Shown here: piece by piece, positions 9,261-18,314 of the stretch
Layout: the number at the start of each line of letters is the position of its first letter
Numbering within the stretch: the stretch's first letter is position 1
Source: Klebsormidium nitens
Taxonomy: Eukaryota > Streptophyta > Klebsormidiophyceae > Klebsormidiales > Klebsormidiaceae
Assembly (NCBI GenBank): GCA_000708835.1
Contig: DF237840.1
Coordinates: 1-24,439, forward strand
Length of the DNA: 24,439 bases
Direction: 5' to 3'
The notes under the pieces: model-generated
The model's input: the letters and a program-made list of their open reading frames with translations, nothing else
Database searches by the model: none
Told to the model about the DNA's origin: nothing
Program-made: the position numbers and the translations under genes

Positions 9261-9744
9261 TGCGCTTGGTGCCTCTTGCCACGGGGGAGAAGTTGACGAA
9301 GGAGGGGATGCCGCTTGACACGGCGAACTTCTCCAACAACGAGCTCATTAAGAGTATGTTGCACTTGAGTGTGTGCACGCGGCTCGAAATCGCTCAGACC
9401 GTGGGGGCCTGGCGCGCGCGGTGGTGCGCTACTTGGCAGGAACGGGAGCGGCCGGAATCACCTTTGAAGGGAGCGAAGACGTTCTAGAGGGGTTTTGCGA
9501 CGCGGAATCTGTGGGGACGCGGATTCAAGGCGTTCCACGACCGGGTACGTCTGCCTGATGTTTGGGAAGCGGTGAGTTGGTCAAGCCGTCTGCAGGCAAC
9601 GGTGGCAATGTCGACGGTGGAATACTTGAATGCGGCACAGGTGTAGGTGAAGTAGGCGCTGTGGTTTCGCAAGTTGGGGGGAGACTTGGGGCTGGAGCTA
9701 GGGACGGTTTAGATCTATCGCGACAAGCAAGGGGCAAAACTGCT
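9261..9744 (+). pseudogene. RT C-terminus and RNase H of the Copia element
   Basis: LATGEKLTKEGMPLD is the usual Copia segment before the RNase H. VSWSSRLQATVAMSTVEYLNAAQV (in parts, about 9570), ALWFRKLGGDLGLELGTV and IYRDKQGAKLL (about 9710-9740) are decayed RNase H blocks. In the last, the usual YCDNQ is YRDKQ. The match ends at about 9744 in mid-domain. Confidence 0.8.
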
Positions 9745-10136
9745 TCTTTGAGCTCGAAATTGCCGTCCTTCTTGACAACATCGACGCGACTTCGTTTGCT
9801 TGCTCACCGAGATAAATTCGCCGCCACCCCCGGCACAACATCACGTTGTACTGAGTGACCAGACTTTCTACGGTCGATGTCGCATACCGCAGCTCGAGCG
9901 AGCCGTTCCTTTGGACCATAGGGTTCCCTTGTCCCTACATGTGGATTCTCGGCCCACTCCTCAAAAACATTTCAAAGGTCTCAAACAGGCTCTTGTCTCC
10001 AATAGGTGTCGGGAGCTACCCAAATCAACGAGCTTGTACCCGTCGATACACACCCCCTCAATAATGGGCGACACCCTTGGGAGGCTTCGCCTTTTTCTAG
10101 TGGTCCGACTTGTGCTCCCGCTTGTCCGACTTTTCT
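9745..10136 (-). pseudogene. Protease and pre-integrase remnant (outer minus element)
   Basis: VCIDGYKLVDLGSSRHLLET (10064-10005 region) is a decayed retroelement protease in which the expected DSG(S/A) has become DLG. Further on, GPRIHV, VPGVAANL and VSKQTKS follow the usual protease to pre-integrase linker in shifted frames, ending with KDGNFELK at about 9750. No intact frame remains. Confidence 0.7.
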
Positions 10137-10965
10137 GCAGTTCCGGGCATTGTGACCGAACTCCCCGCAATTATAGCACTTAGGCCCCTTGCCACGGCTC
10201 TAATCATGTCGTAGACTTTCTCCTTGCTCCCTTGCCGCCGGGCCACATGGGCCACAGCGGGGTCGGCCACACTGCCACTCTTTTCCTTGGGCAACTCCTC
10301 AAACTGCCGCTCGTGCACAAAGAGGATCACATCCATCAAGCTTATGGCGCCCCCCCAGCCTTTAGAATTGTTCTCAAGGAATCTAACGTCTTGGGCAATC
10401 CCGCAAGCACGCTCCATGCCAAGTTTTATTTTTGCTCTTTCTTTCTTGTTCTTTTTTGTCCCGGCTTCATCTCAAAACACAAAAACTGGTGGCGACCAAG
10501 TCTGTTTGCCCGTCCAACATACATGGTCACGGGATCATGTTCGACTTCATCTTAAAATAATGCAACTCTTGCATGAGCTGCATCTTCCTTGCATTGATTT
10601 TGTTTTTGTAGGTCTTCTCAAGGAATTCCCAAGCCTGCTTTGCAATTTTGCAGGCTTCAATGGTTGTCCTTAACGTTCAGTTCGATGATGGACAACGTTG
10701 CTTTTAATCGAGCTGGATGCGCTACGGGATCCTTAACTCCATTCCATAGATCCATGGAAGTCAGAAAAAACTCAATCTTTAAACTCCATGTTCTGGAGTT
10801 CACCACACCCAACTTATCGATGTGGGTCCTGTATCCGTCGGTCATTTCGGAATTGCGTTCCCTTTCTCTCTTTCTCAAAACCAAAGGTGAAATTTCCTTT
10901 CCGGGCTTTCCTCGCCACTTGATTCCCCTTACGGAATTACGAATGTCGCTTTGCTTGAAGAGCAT
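10137..10965 (-). pseudogene. gag with CCHC knuckle (outer minus element)
   Basis: The open stretch 10965-10657 contains REREERNSEMTDGYR-like charged sequence and LTSMDLWNGVKDPVAHPARLKATL, with the LW and core blocks of Copia gag. After frame changes, DPVTMYVGRANRL and a knuckle CYNCGEFGHNARNC (10178-10137, all ligands intact) follow. Multiple stops are present. It differs from the gags of the other two elements, so at least three Copia lineages are mixed here. Confidence 0.75.
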
Positions 10966-11113
10966 CCACGATAAAGCGGACCGCCCCCACCGATGCCTTC
11001 ATTGACCGAAGAGAACCATTGGCCGACCTCGGCGCAAAGATTCAACAATCGCCTTCCTGGAGGCCTACTATTGAATGCTTGCCCTCTCACTCCCTAGGCG
11101 CCGTGGTACGCCG

Positions 11114-11136
11114 TCGTGCGCCATGGGCCCAATACC
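11114..11136 (-). promoter_or_regulatory. Primer-binding site of the outer minus element
   Basis: The plus-strand sequence ccatgggcccaatacc abuts the LTR start at 11137. It resembles the GGGCCCATAACC anticodon arm of initiator tRNA-Met with a few changes, in the same position as in the other elements. Confidence 0.6.
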
Positions 11137-11713
11137 TGTTGAAAAACGGCGTTGTTGAGAATGAGTGATCGAATGGTCAAGTTCAAACAATGTATATCCA
11201 GTATTTGGAGTCTAGCGATCCTAATGCATGGTGTCCGTGTGCTATGCTAGACCCACCCAACTAGAGTCACACTCTTAGTCTAGATTTATGCTGATAGCCT
11301 AGTAGACTCGATTACCGCGGATAAGCAAGTCCGAAACTTTCGGACAACTCTGAATATCTACGGCTAGTATCGAACCTACTCATCACGGCGGTTTTCACTA
11401 TTAGTTATCCGAATGCACATTTAATTGCCAACCGTAACCACCCATTACCGGCAAACTCCCGTCGACGTCACCCAAGAGATTGGGCACACTATCTAACGGT
11501 CGAGATGCCCGAATGACTATTACGATAAGCGTCGAATTGAAGTAGGCCCGATAATAGCCGTCGATGTACGGTACGGAGTAGAATGTTTGGATTGACCGAG
11601 CGATTCACCATTGAGCATACTAGGCTAGTAGTGTCGACTCAGAGATAGGCCATGATCCCCAAACAATCCATACACATTGTGCGAACTTGATTGATTCAAT
11701 ATCACTCCCAACA
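11137..11713 (-). repeat. 5' LTR of the outer minus element
   Basis: This 577-bp sequence in element orientation runs from TGTTGGGAGTGATATTG to GTTTTTCAACA. It ends against a tRNA-Met-like primer site, with gag beyond it. Only one copy is in the window. The right flank gcgct (11714-11718) would be the target duplication, but its partner lies outside. Confidence 0.65.
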
Positions 11714-12900
11714 GCGCTGTTTTTCAACTTTGAAATGAAGATGAGGTGTCGCAAATGCGGCAAAATGCGAGACATCGATGGCATTGTGCAGGCAGCCTAC
11801 GGATGCAAGGAGCTCCATAGAACAGCAAAAGTTCGTGAAAGTAGCCTTTACATGGCATGAGGCAGTCACGGGGAAATGCGGAAAAGAGTGTAGATAGTCA
11901 ATTTGTGCAGAGGTTAGCACGTACAGTGGATTCGAGAGCCAGTTCACAAGCTACAAAAAGCTTGTGCGTGGAGAGAAAACTGTGGGACTTTATGGTAAGC
12001 CTCTAGTGGTCGTTGGAATCGAAGGAGTGAAGCTAGACTTTATTACCTCAGGTGGTGTGGGTACGGTATCTTTGACGATTCGGCCCCGCTTTGAAGGCAA
12101 TGCGAATTTGTTTGTTGTAACCAATGGCACCCAACACGGAAGCACAATTTGTGCTTGAGAAGAACCGCGCAAATTGAGTCCGGAGGCGTGGTTTGCATGA
12201 CGGTCATTAAGCGAGGAGGACCGTGGAAGATATATGTCACACGTGAGGAAGCATGGAGCGTTCTCTGAAAGGAATACCGGATTGTTGCCACGGCTTGAAC
12301 GAGGTCAGTGAAAGCGAAAAGCGTGGTAAACTTGGTCGATGGAGGTCCTGGAATCGACCTCGTGGAGTCGGACGAAGGGGAGAGAAACGTCAAACAGAGA
12401 GCCGGGTATCTTTCTGGCGGCCGACGAGAGACGGTGCACGGGTTCAAAAGAGGTCGATTGCATGGGCGAAGTTTGAAATAGTGCGCTCGCGATCAGTCGT
12501 AGCCGGTTTGCGGCACCATCTCAAGAGAAAGCCAAAGTGGGCCGTTTGCATAAACGGTGTGCTATGGTGCGCGGAGCTGCGAAGGAGTTGGAGGACATTG
12601 GAGACGAACATGAAGCCCACCGGGCGGCGCATAGCAACTCCGTTAGTGAGAAACGTGTAACAAAAAGCTCGTGGAGCTCCAGAAGAAATGGCGAATTCCT
12701 GGTCGGGAGCCTGCCAAATGGTGTTGACTAGTAGTGGAAGCGGCAGCAGAAGCCGTGGCAAAAGACGTTGCCAGCACTGAAGAGCGATGCACCATATACT
12801 ATTGGGAGTACGAGGATGGCAAGTGAAGGCGTGCGGAGGTCGCCAAAGGCGAAATAGAGATAGCTTGCAAGAGAAGCGTGATGAGCTAGTGATTCGTTTG
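11714..12900 (+). pseudogene. Copia gag C-terminus, protease, pre-integrase, integrase remnant
   Basis: On the plus strand a decayed zinc knuckle (CRKCGKM, 11747; the His and last Cys are lost) is followed by KFVKVAFTWHEAVTGKCGKEC. The sequence V*IVNLCRG*HV at 11888 fits a protease motif of the VWIVDSGAS type hit by point changes. FTSYKKLVRGEKTVGLYGKPL, VVGIEGVKLDF and NANLF (11940-12115) are the protease to pre-integrase linker. MTVIKRGGPWKIYVTREEAW (12196) continues the pre-integrase. Weaker integrase-like pieces are RRNGEFLVGSLP (12685) and DAPYT...MASEGVRR (12785). The upstream half was displaced by the LTR ending at 11713. Confidence 0.65.
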
Positions 12901-13339
12901 GATGGGAGTAATAGTGTTCGATGATTGCGTAATCAGCCAAATTACTTTGTGTCTTGTCTTGCAGTACACGTACTGTCGCTTCAGCAACGCCTCGGCAACT
13001 CTCGTCTTCGAACTGCACCATGGTAAGCTTTCCAGCAAACAATCTAAGCTGGCTACCGAAATAAGCACTCCGGTTGTTCATGGAATGATGCACACTTAAT
13101 GCACCGCCAAACTTGCCTTACCGCATACCATAGAGAAATAATACAATTGCTCAAGGAACTTCCGTTTTGGCACACCTGGACCATCTTGTAGGGCTGGCCG
13201 CTTGTAGTCACGTTTCTGCAATCTACACCTTAAGTTTGATCTCAGCAATCTATCAAATGTATGGTTCATGTGCAGCCGTTTTTGATCAAGTCACAACTCT
13301 ATCATCGACGGCTAAAATCATATGCGTACGCGCTTGAGC
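12901..13339. other. No gene recognised
   Basis: This is probably decayed retroelement DNA between the integrase remnant and the next LTR. An open minus-strand frame of 121 residues (13093-12728) overlaps its start but shows no family motif. Confidence 0.4.
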
Positions 13340-13824
13340 ACAATGCACTACAGCAAACGAGCCTCTACGGCGTGACAGAGTAAAGTTCGAACTGCGATAG
13401 GGGTTGCACTAGTGAGCGCCGGCGACGGTGCGTGCACGGCGGTTCGACGGTCAAAGTGTTAGGCGGTTTGAAGGTTAGGAGGTTGAAAGGACTGCCGATT
13501 AATGCATAAATGAGGATATCAATACTATTAAGGGAGTGTAAGTGATTCTGTGATTTTGGAGGCTGGATGACTCGCCTAGTCGGCTAGTGAGCCCAGTAAA
13601 TTGAAGAGATTTCTCAGAGACAGTGGTGATAAGACACACCGGCCATTGACATCTATCTTACAAGAAAAGTGTGAAAAGAGAAAGATTTATCGCTTCTGAG
13701 GCGCTTCGTGCAAAATCCTCTTGGGATGCATGGCTGCCATCAACGCATTCGACAATGATAAGCACGAGTGCCGGACAACCAAAATAAGTCCCTATGGGAC
13801 AAATCTAGGTTGGGCCTTACAACA
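13340..13824 (+). repeat. LTR related to the solo LTR at 164-664
   Basis: It shares diverged blocks in the same order with 164-664: actagtgagcgccggcg, ggcggtt.gaaggtta, gctagtgagcc.agt, gcgcttcgtg, gagatgcatggctgSSatcaa and a gtgccgRacaac block. It ends ...TTACAACA at 13824, followed by a primer-site-like gggttctgagac. The left boundary (about 13340) is set only by the offset from the other copy; no clear TG start was found. Confidence 0.55.
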
Positions 13825-13933
13825 GGGTTCTGAGACTTTTGAATCAATGGCAATTGTGCCATGGACGATGTTCAATGGCGGCAGTGCAAATCAAATTAAG
13901 CGGTTACAGTTGCTCACTGAGACGCTAGCGTAA
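13825..13933 (+). pseudogene. Primer-binding site and truncated gag start
   Basis: Immediately after the LTR end, gggttctgagac resembles the ggtcatgagac primer site of the plus-strand element. An ATG at 13847 opens MAIVPWTMFNGGSANQIKRL and runs to a stop at 13931-13933. FNG followed by an aromatic-poor K/R...L..L pattern is like a Copia gag N-terminus. Nothing recognisable follows, so the element is truncated or very decayed. Confidence 0.4.
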
Positions 13934-14251
13934 TCAACGTCTCAAATCTCACGTCAATCTAGTTAGTAACACAATAGGTACACTGCAGACCGATGACACC
14001 GTCATCAATTTGAAGCGACTGTAGCTTCATGCGACCATTTTAACGAAATGGTCACTGAATTTCGGTCACTGAATATAGCTATATAGAGCGGCAATCCTTG
14101 ATGTGGTCATCGGTTTCAACACGCGTCTTGCAATGCAACAATGCAAGAAAGGTGGCTAGGCTAGGCCCCGGCTAGGCCGGGCTTCAAATTTGATCACGTC
14201 CATGGATTGACTGTTTTGTACTCTTCAGAGTTCTCAAGAGTGTCGTTCCCC

Positions 14252-14282
14252 CCCGTATCGGACCCGTATCGGGCCCGTATCG
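14252..14282. repeat. 11-bp tandem repeat, three units
   Basis: Units of cccgtatcggR, the last one partial. Confidence 0.85.
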
Positions 14283-14491
14283 TCGTTCGTAGGTCGACTG
14301 AGTCTGCACATTTTGAAACCTTCATGATCGCGATCGAAACTTCACATTTGTCAAGATCTCAAAACGATCCTAAGACGCACTGAAAACTATTAGATACTGA
14401 GCACCTACGGTACTAGTCGAAAGAAGTGAAGGAAATGAAAAAGGGGTGAAGAAGAGCCGTGTAACTACGGTAGAACGGTAGATAAATAAAT

Positions 14492-14524
14492 ACTGATCAA
14501 CTGATCAACTGATCAACTGATCAA
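14492..14524. repeat. 8-bp tandem repeat, four units
   Basis: Four perfect copies of actgatca. Each contains the palindrome TGATCA. Confidence 0.9.
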
Positions 14525-15166
14525 GTAATAAAGTAAGCAACTATTGAACTATCAAGAAAGAAGTCTAGGAAATGAATTCAAGGGGATCCCACAGGCTCTA
14601 TGCCAGTTCGTTGACGGAGTTTCGTCACCGGGCGGCCAGCCGGCCAGATACAAATCACCTGGGCGGTCGGCTCTATCGCCCGGGCCCTGTAGGCTGTGAT
14701 TACATCCAAGTCAATGCCAACACACCGTACCGCTAGTCCGGTTGGGCGGAAATTCAAAAGCTGGAAAGGCCAAAATCTGCCGAATATCTTTTAAATCATA
14801 GAATGATCTGATTTCGAGGGGCAAAACGGGCCCAAAATAAGCAAAATAAGCTGAATTCTAGAGTTTGCCGAAAATTTCAAACAAGTGGATCGGAATTTGA
14901 CTTGCCCAAGCTGCGACGTGATACCTATATGAAATCAATCATTGGGCAAAGTTTCCCATCCGGATTAGGTACGGTACCAACCGGCGTGTGCCTTCGCTAC
15001 CACCCGGGGTCCCTTCCCGGCCAGCCAGGTCCGCCCCAGGCTGCCAGTTAAAACTTTTTGAAACCCTGCCCACTATGCCAAGTACATCATCTAGGTATGT
15101 AGTAAATTGTAATAGAAGTCTAGACTCTAGCGTCCACTTGATTGGTTTTATTTTGGCTGTGCCTGC

Positions 15167-18100
15167 ATGAGCCTTGAGCACTCGATTAGGGCCAGCTCTT
15201 CAAGTTCAACTCCAATGGCGCTTCATGCTGCGGCTTTCCAGCAGGTGGCGGCCACCATCCCTGGCGCGCCCCTCAGCCGGGCGCCCTCCTCCTCCCGGCA
15301 GCACTGCCCCTCTTCCCTCTTTGACAAGCTGCTGGAGCGCCCCTTTGCGGGGGCGCTGTTGCCGGCCCCCTATGCCCCCTGGCCCAGTGCTGCACCCGGC
15401 GGCCCTCGCTGGGTGCCTGCAGCGGTGGTGTGTGCCGCGGCGGCCGCAGCGGGGCCCTCCGCGGCAGCGGTGGCGGCGGTGTCTCCGGCCGCCAGCCTGG
15501 CGCAGGGCCAGCTGCAGAGCCAGTGAGCACCACGCACAACATGCCCTCAGGATGCTTCTGCTGACTGCGGCATGGCGCTGGCAGCCACTGGCCGGCAACC
15601 ATTCACTGTCCGTCAATAAGTGCTGCGCCGTACGTTTATACCATTGGAATTCCCGGTTGTGCAGGATCAAACGCCACACTGTGAGCGTGTTTGTTGCGGA
15701 CGAGAGCGGAATGATCAACCGCGTGGCGGGCGTGTTTGCGCGGCGCGGCTACAACATTGAGTCGCTGGCTGTGGGCCTCAATGCGGACAAGGCGCTCTTC
15801 ACCATCTCCGTGTCCGGTACCGACTGCGTCCTGCAGCAGGTCATGAAGCAGCTCTACAAGCTCGTCAACGTGCGCAAGGTCAGCACCCGCGCCGCCTCCC
15901 CTCCTTCTTTGCGTGCCCCGGGCACCCTGCGACGGAGTGGCCACCTGGTGCACCAGTGCGGCCAGCCTGCCCTCACTAACGCGTGTGCGCCCCGTGCCTG
16001 GCTGCAGGTGGAGGACCTGTCGCTGGCGCGCCGCGTGGAGCGCGAGCTCATGCTGCTCAAGCTCAACGTCACCCCCGCCTCCTGGACTGAGGTCAGCCCG
16101 CTGCTGGAGCCCCACTGCTGTGCCCCCTCCCGTCGAGAGCACCTTTGCAATTGGCGGGCCCCTGTGACTGGTTTGTCACGCGCCCCATCTGGCGAACAAA
16201 GTGATTGGGCTCGGTGGTGGTGTGTGCAGATCATCCAGCTGTGCGAGATCTTCCGCGCCAAGGTGGTGGACGTGGCCGACACGTCGCTGACCATTGAGAT
16301 CACGGGGGACCCCGGCAAGATGGTCGCCTTCCAGAACCGCATGGCACGCTACGGGATCAAGCAGCTCGCGCGTACCGGCAAGGTCCGCCCGCCCGCCCTC
16401 GTGCCTGCAGGCGCACATCCCCCACTGCCAGCCTGCCTTGTCGCAGCAACAGGATATTGCAGTTATAGTGCCAGGTGCACCCATCGTGTGCGTGACCTTT
16501 TATCGTGCCCCCTGTCCTGAGAGGTCCTCTGATGGTTGCAGATTGCGCTGCGGCGTGAGCGCGGGTCGGATGCGAGCGCAGTGACGGACGTGGAGGCGGA
16601 GGTCAGCCCCGCACCCACCGCGCAGGAGGGGCCCGTCAAGCCGGAGCTGGACGATATCGCAGCGGCCAGCCCGGGGCTTGAGGTGAGGCGCCGGCTCAAC
16701 GGGAGGGCAGAGAAAGGGCCACATGCGTGTTGGTAAAAGGTATTGTGTCAAGTGGTTTTGTGTCAGCCAACTAGGTGAACTGCTGTCGGGTCAGAGATGC
16801 TCTTCAAGGAGGGGGGCGTATTTCGTGCTGAGTGGAGGTGTGACGCGTGGCGTGGTGCGCGCAGGGCGACGTGTACAGCCTTGACGCGGACAGCATTGGC
16901 GTGTGGGACTGGAAGATCACGGAGGAAGAGGACGACCTGGCCGGCACCGGCCTGCGCGCGCACACGCTCAGCCTGCTCGTCGACGACTCTCCCGGCGTGC
17001 TCAACCGCGTCACCGGAGTCATTGCCCGCCGCGGCTACAACATCCAGGCAAGGGCCGCCGGCACAATGCAAGCATGTTCTGGCAGGATACGCACCTTGTG
17101 TTTCTGACCGTGCACTTTGCGGATGCCCGCCGCATGGCCGCGTTGTGAGGCTTCCCTTTTGGGCGTGTGTGCAGAGCCTGGCGGTGGGCCCCGCAGAGAC
17201 GGCGGGCATCAGCCGCATCACGACGGTCATCCCGGGCACGGACGCGTCCATCCAGAAGCTGCTCAAGCAGCTCTACAAGCTCATCGACGTTGCTGAGGTC
17301 AGCCGCAATGCTGAGGCGCTCTTGCTCCGACGTTTTGTGTGGGCTTGCTCTTCCCAATTGCTTGTCTTTGTATGGCAGCATCTGCCGGCCCCGACACTCC
17401 TGGGTTGTTGCAAGTGAGATGCAGACATTCCGGTCAGTTGGGCGAGCATAGACGTGAGGCTTGTGAACCAGCCTCGCTCCGTCTCGTTATGTCCCCTCAG
17501 TATACTGTCCCTTGCCAGCGCCCTCGCTCCCTGCCTCCACGCTTGCCCCAAGGTGTCCTCGTACTTTGCTGCCCGCCTCCCCTCGCTGCGCCCGCGCTCA
17601 CTCTCGTCTTCCTCGCCCCGCCTCCCCTCCTGCGCGCTGACCCGCTGCTGCTGCCCCGCAGGTGGTGGACCTGTCGCACGTGCCCTTCTGCCAGCGCGAG
17701 GTGGCGCTCATCAAGGTGGCTGCGGGCCCGTCCGACCGCCGCGCCTGCATCGACATCGCCGGCATCTTCCGCGCCAAGATCGTGGACACCTCCCCCACCT
17801 CCATCACACTCGAGGTAAGCGCCGCGTGCGAACTGCCCACCTTGCCGCTCCATCATGTCATGCTTCGCGACTCGACCTGTGCTCCTTGCCGCACTTGATG
17901 CCTCTGTGCACCGCTGCTGGAGCGCGCCCTGACGGGGCCGCTGTGGCGTGTGTGGTGTGTGCAGGTGACGGGCGACCTGGAGAAGATCGCGGCCGTCCAG
18001 CGGCTGCTCGAGCCATTCGGCATCATGGAGGTGAGCCGCGCCCCTGTGGGCAGCCGCGCCACACCCCGGCCGCGAGCAGCGGGGTGGGGCGGGGGGGAGT

Positions 18101-18314
18101 GCTCGCTACCTAGCTGCAGGCGGCTGGAGTGCATGCACGCAGGGCCGCAGTGGACGGCAGCGTCCTGTGCTCTGACTTGGTGTGAGGTGCTGAGTCTGGC
18201 AGGCTGTGTGCGCAGGTGGCGCGCACGGGGCGGGTGGCTCTGGTGCGCGACTCCGGGGTGGACACGCGGTACCTGGAGGGACAGATTCAGCCACGACCAT
18301 TCGGGATGGTCTAA
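15167..18314 (+). CDS. ilvH: Acetolactate (acetohydroxyacid) synthase regulatory small subunit, plastid
   Basis: Join 15167-15522, 15665-15878, 16008-16091, 16230-16382, 16542-16682, 16865-17047, 17175-17297, 17662-17814, 17965-18030, 18216-18314: 523 residues, frame kept through ten exons. The product activates the catalytic subunit and confers valine/leucine feedback control in the first common step of branched-chain amino-acid synthesis. The start is the first ATG after an in-frame TAG at 15128; a second Met (15215) is possible. Residues 1-118 are an Ala/Ser/Pro-rich plastid transit region. Two ACT-type repeats follow, as in plants: [20 protein letters not shown] (from 123) with [13 protein letters not shown], and [20 protein letters not shown] (about 348) with [13 protein letters not shown]. 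Each is followed by an IFRAK(V/I)VD segment and a TGDxxK segment. All introns are GT-AG except intron 6 (GC-AG). The C-terminus ([12 protein letters not shown]) departs from the plant RGYSFPL-type end I remember. The bacterial family name is used; algal nomenclature may differ. Confidence 0.95.
17048..17174 (+). other. GC-AG intron in the acetolactate synthase subunit gene
   Basis: Exon 6 ends ATC CAG at 17047 and the intron starts GCAAGG. It ends tgtgtgcag at 17174. The junction restores the conserved RGYNIQ-SLAVG motif, so the boundary is fixed by the protein. The strong exon/donor context CAG|GCAAGG is typical of the minor GC-AG class. Confidence 0.9.

Larger units (their letters stand above)
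4300..9744 (+). mobile_element. Plus-strand Ty1/Copia retrotransposon, degenerate, 3' LTR missing
   Basis: The order is LTR (4300-4693), primer-binding site, about 1.3-kb leader, gag (from 5999), two zinc knuckles, protease (6850), pre-integrase (7270), integrase (7470-7900), RT (8535-9200) and RNase H (about 9570-9744). Integrase before RT is the Copia order. Stops and frameshifts occur throughout. The RNase H ends abruptly at about 9744, where antisense gag-pol of another element begins, so the 3' end and 3' LTR have been lost. A single flank, gtgaa (4295-4299), is a candidate target duplication without its partner. Confidence 0.88.
9745..11713 (-). mobile_element. 5' part of a minus-strand Copia element (LTR, PBS, gag, protease)
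   Basis: Reading leftward: LTR 11713-11137, primer-binding site 11136-11114, gag from about 10965, zinc knuckle at 10178-10137, protease-like LVDLGSSRHL at about 10030, and pre-integrase-like NL.VSKQTKS and KDGNFELK up to about 9750, where the sequence breaks against the RNase H of the plus-strand element. Because it breaks in the pre-integrase, and the 4299-1 fragments of the same strand start in the pre-integrase, it is probably the upstream half of one outer element split by the 4300-9744 insertion. The loss of the 3' LTR of the inner element means the exact joint cannot be verified. Confidence 0.75.
13934..15166. other. Intergenic region upstream of the acetolactate synthase subunit gene
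   Basis: No gene was found. It is less GC-rich than the genes to the right. Short tandem repeats are at 14252-14282 and 14492-14524. The last few hundred bases must hold the promoter of the gene starting at 15167, but no convincing core element was identified. Confidence 0.5.

Noticed and set aside
15174-16520. A 448-residue open frame covering the first exons of the acetolactate synthase subunit gene
   Set aside because: It runs through exons 2-4 only because introns 2 and 3 are stop-free and divisible by three; its N-terminal part is out of frame with the transit-peptide exon. The spliced model restores the full conserved protein.
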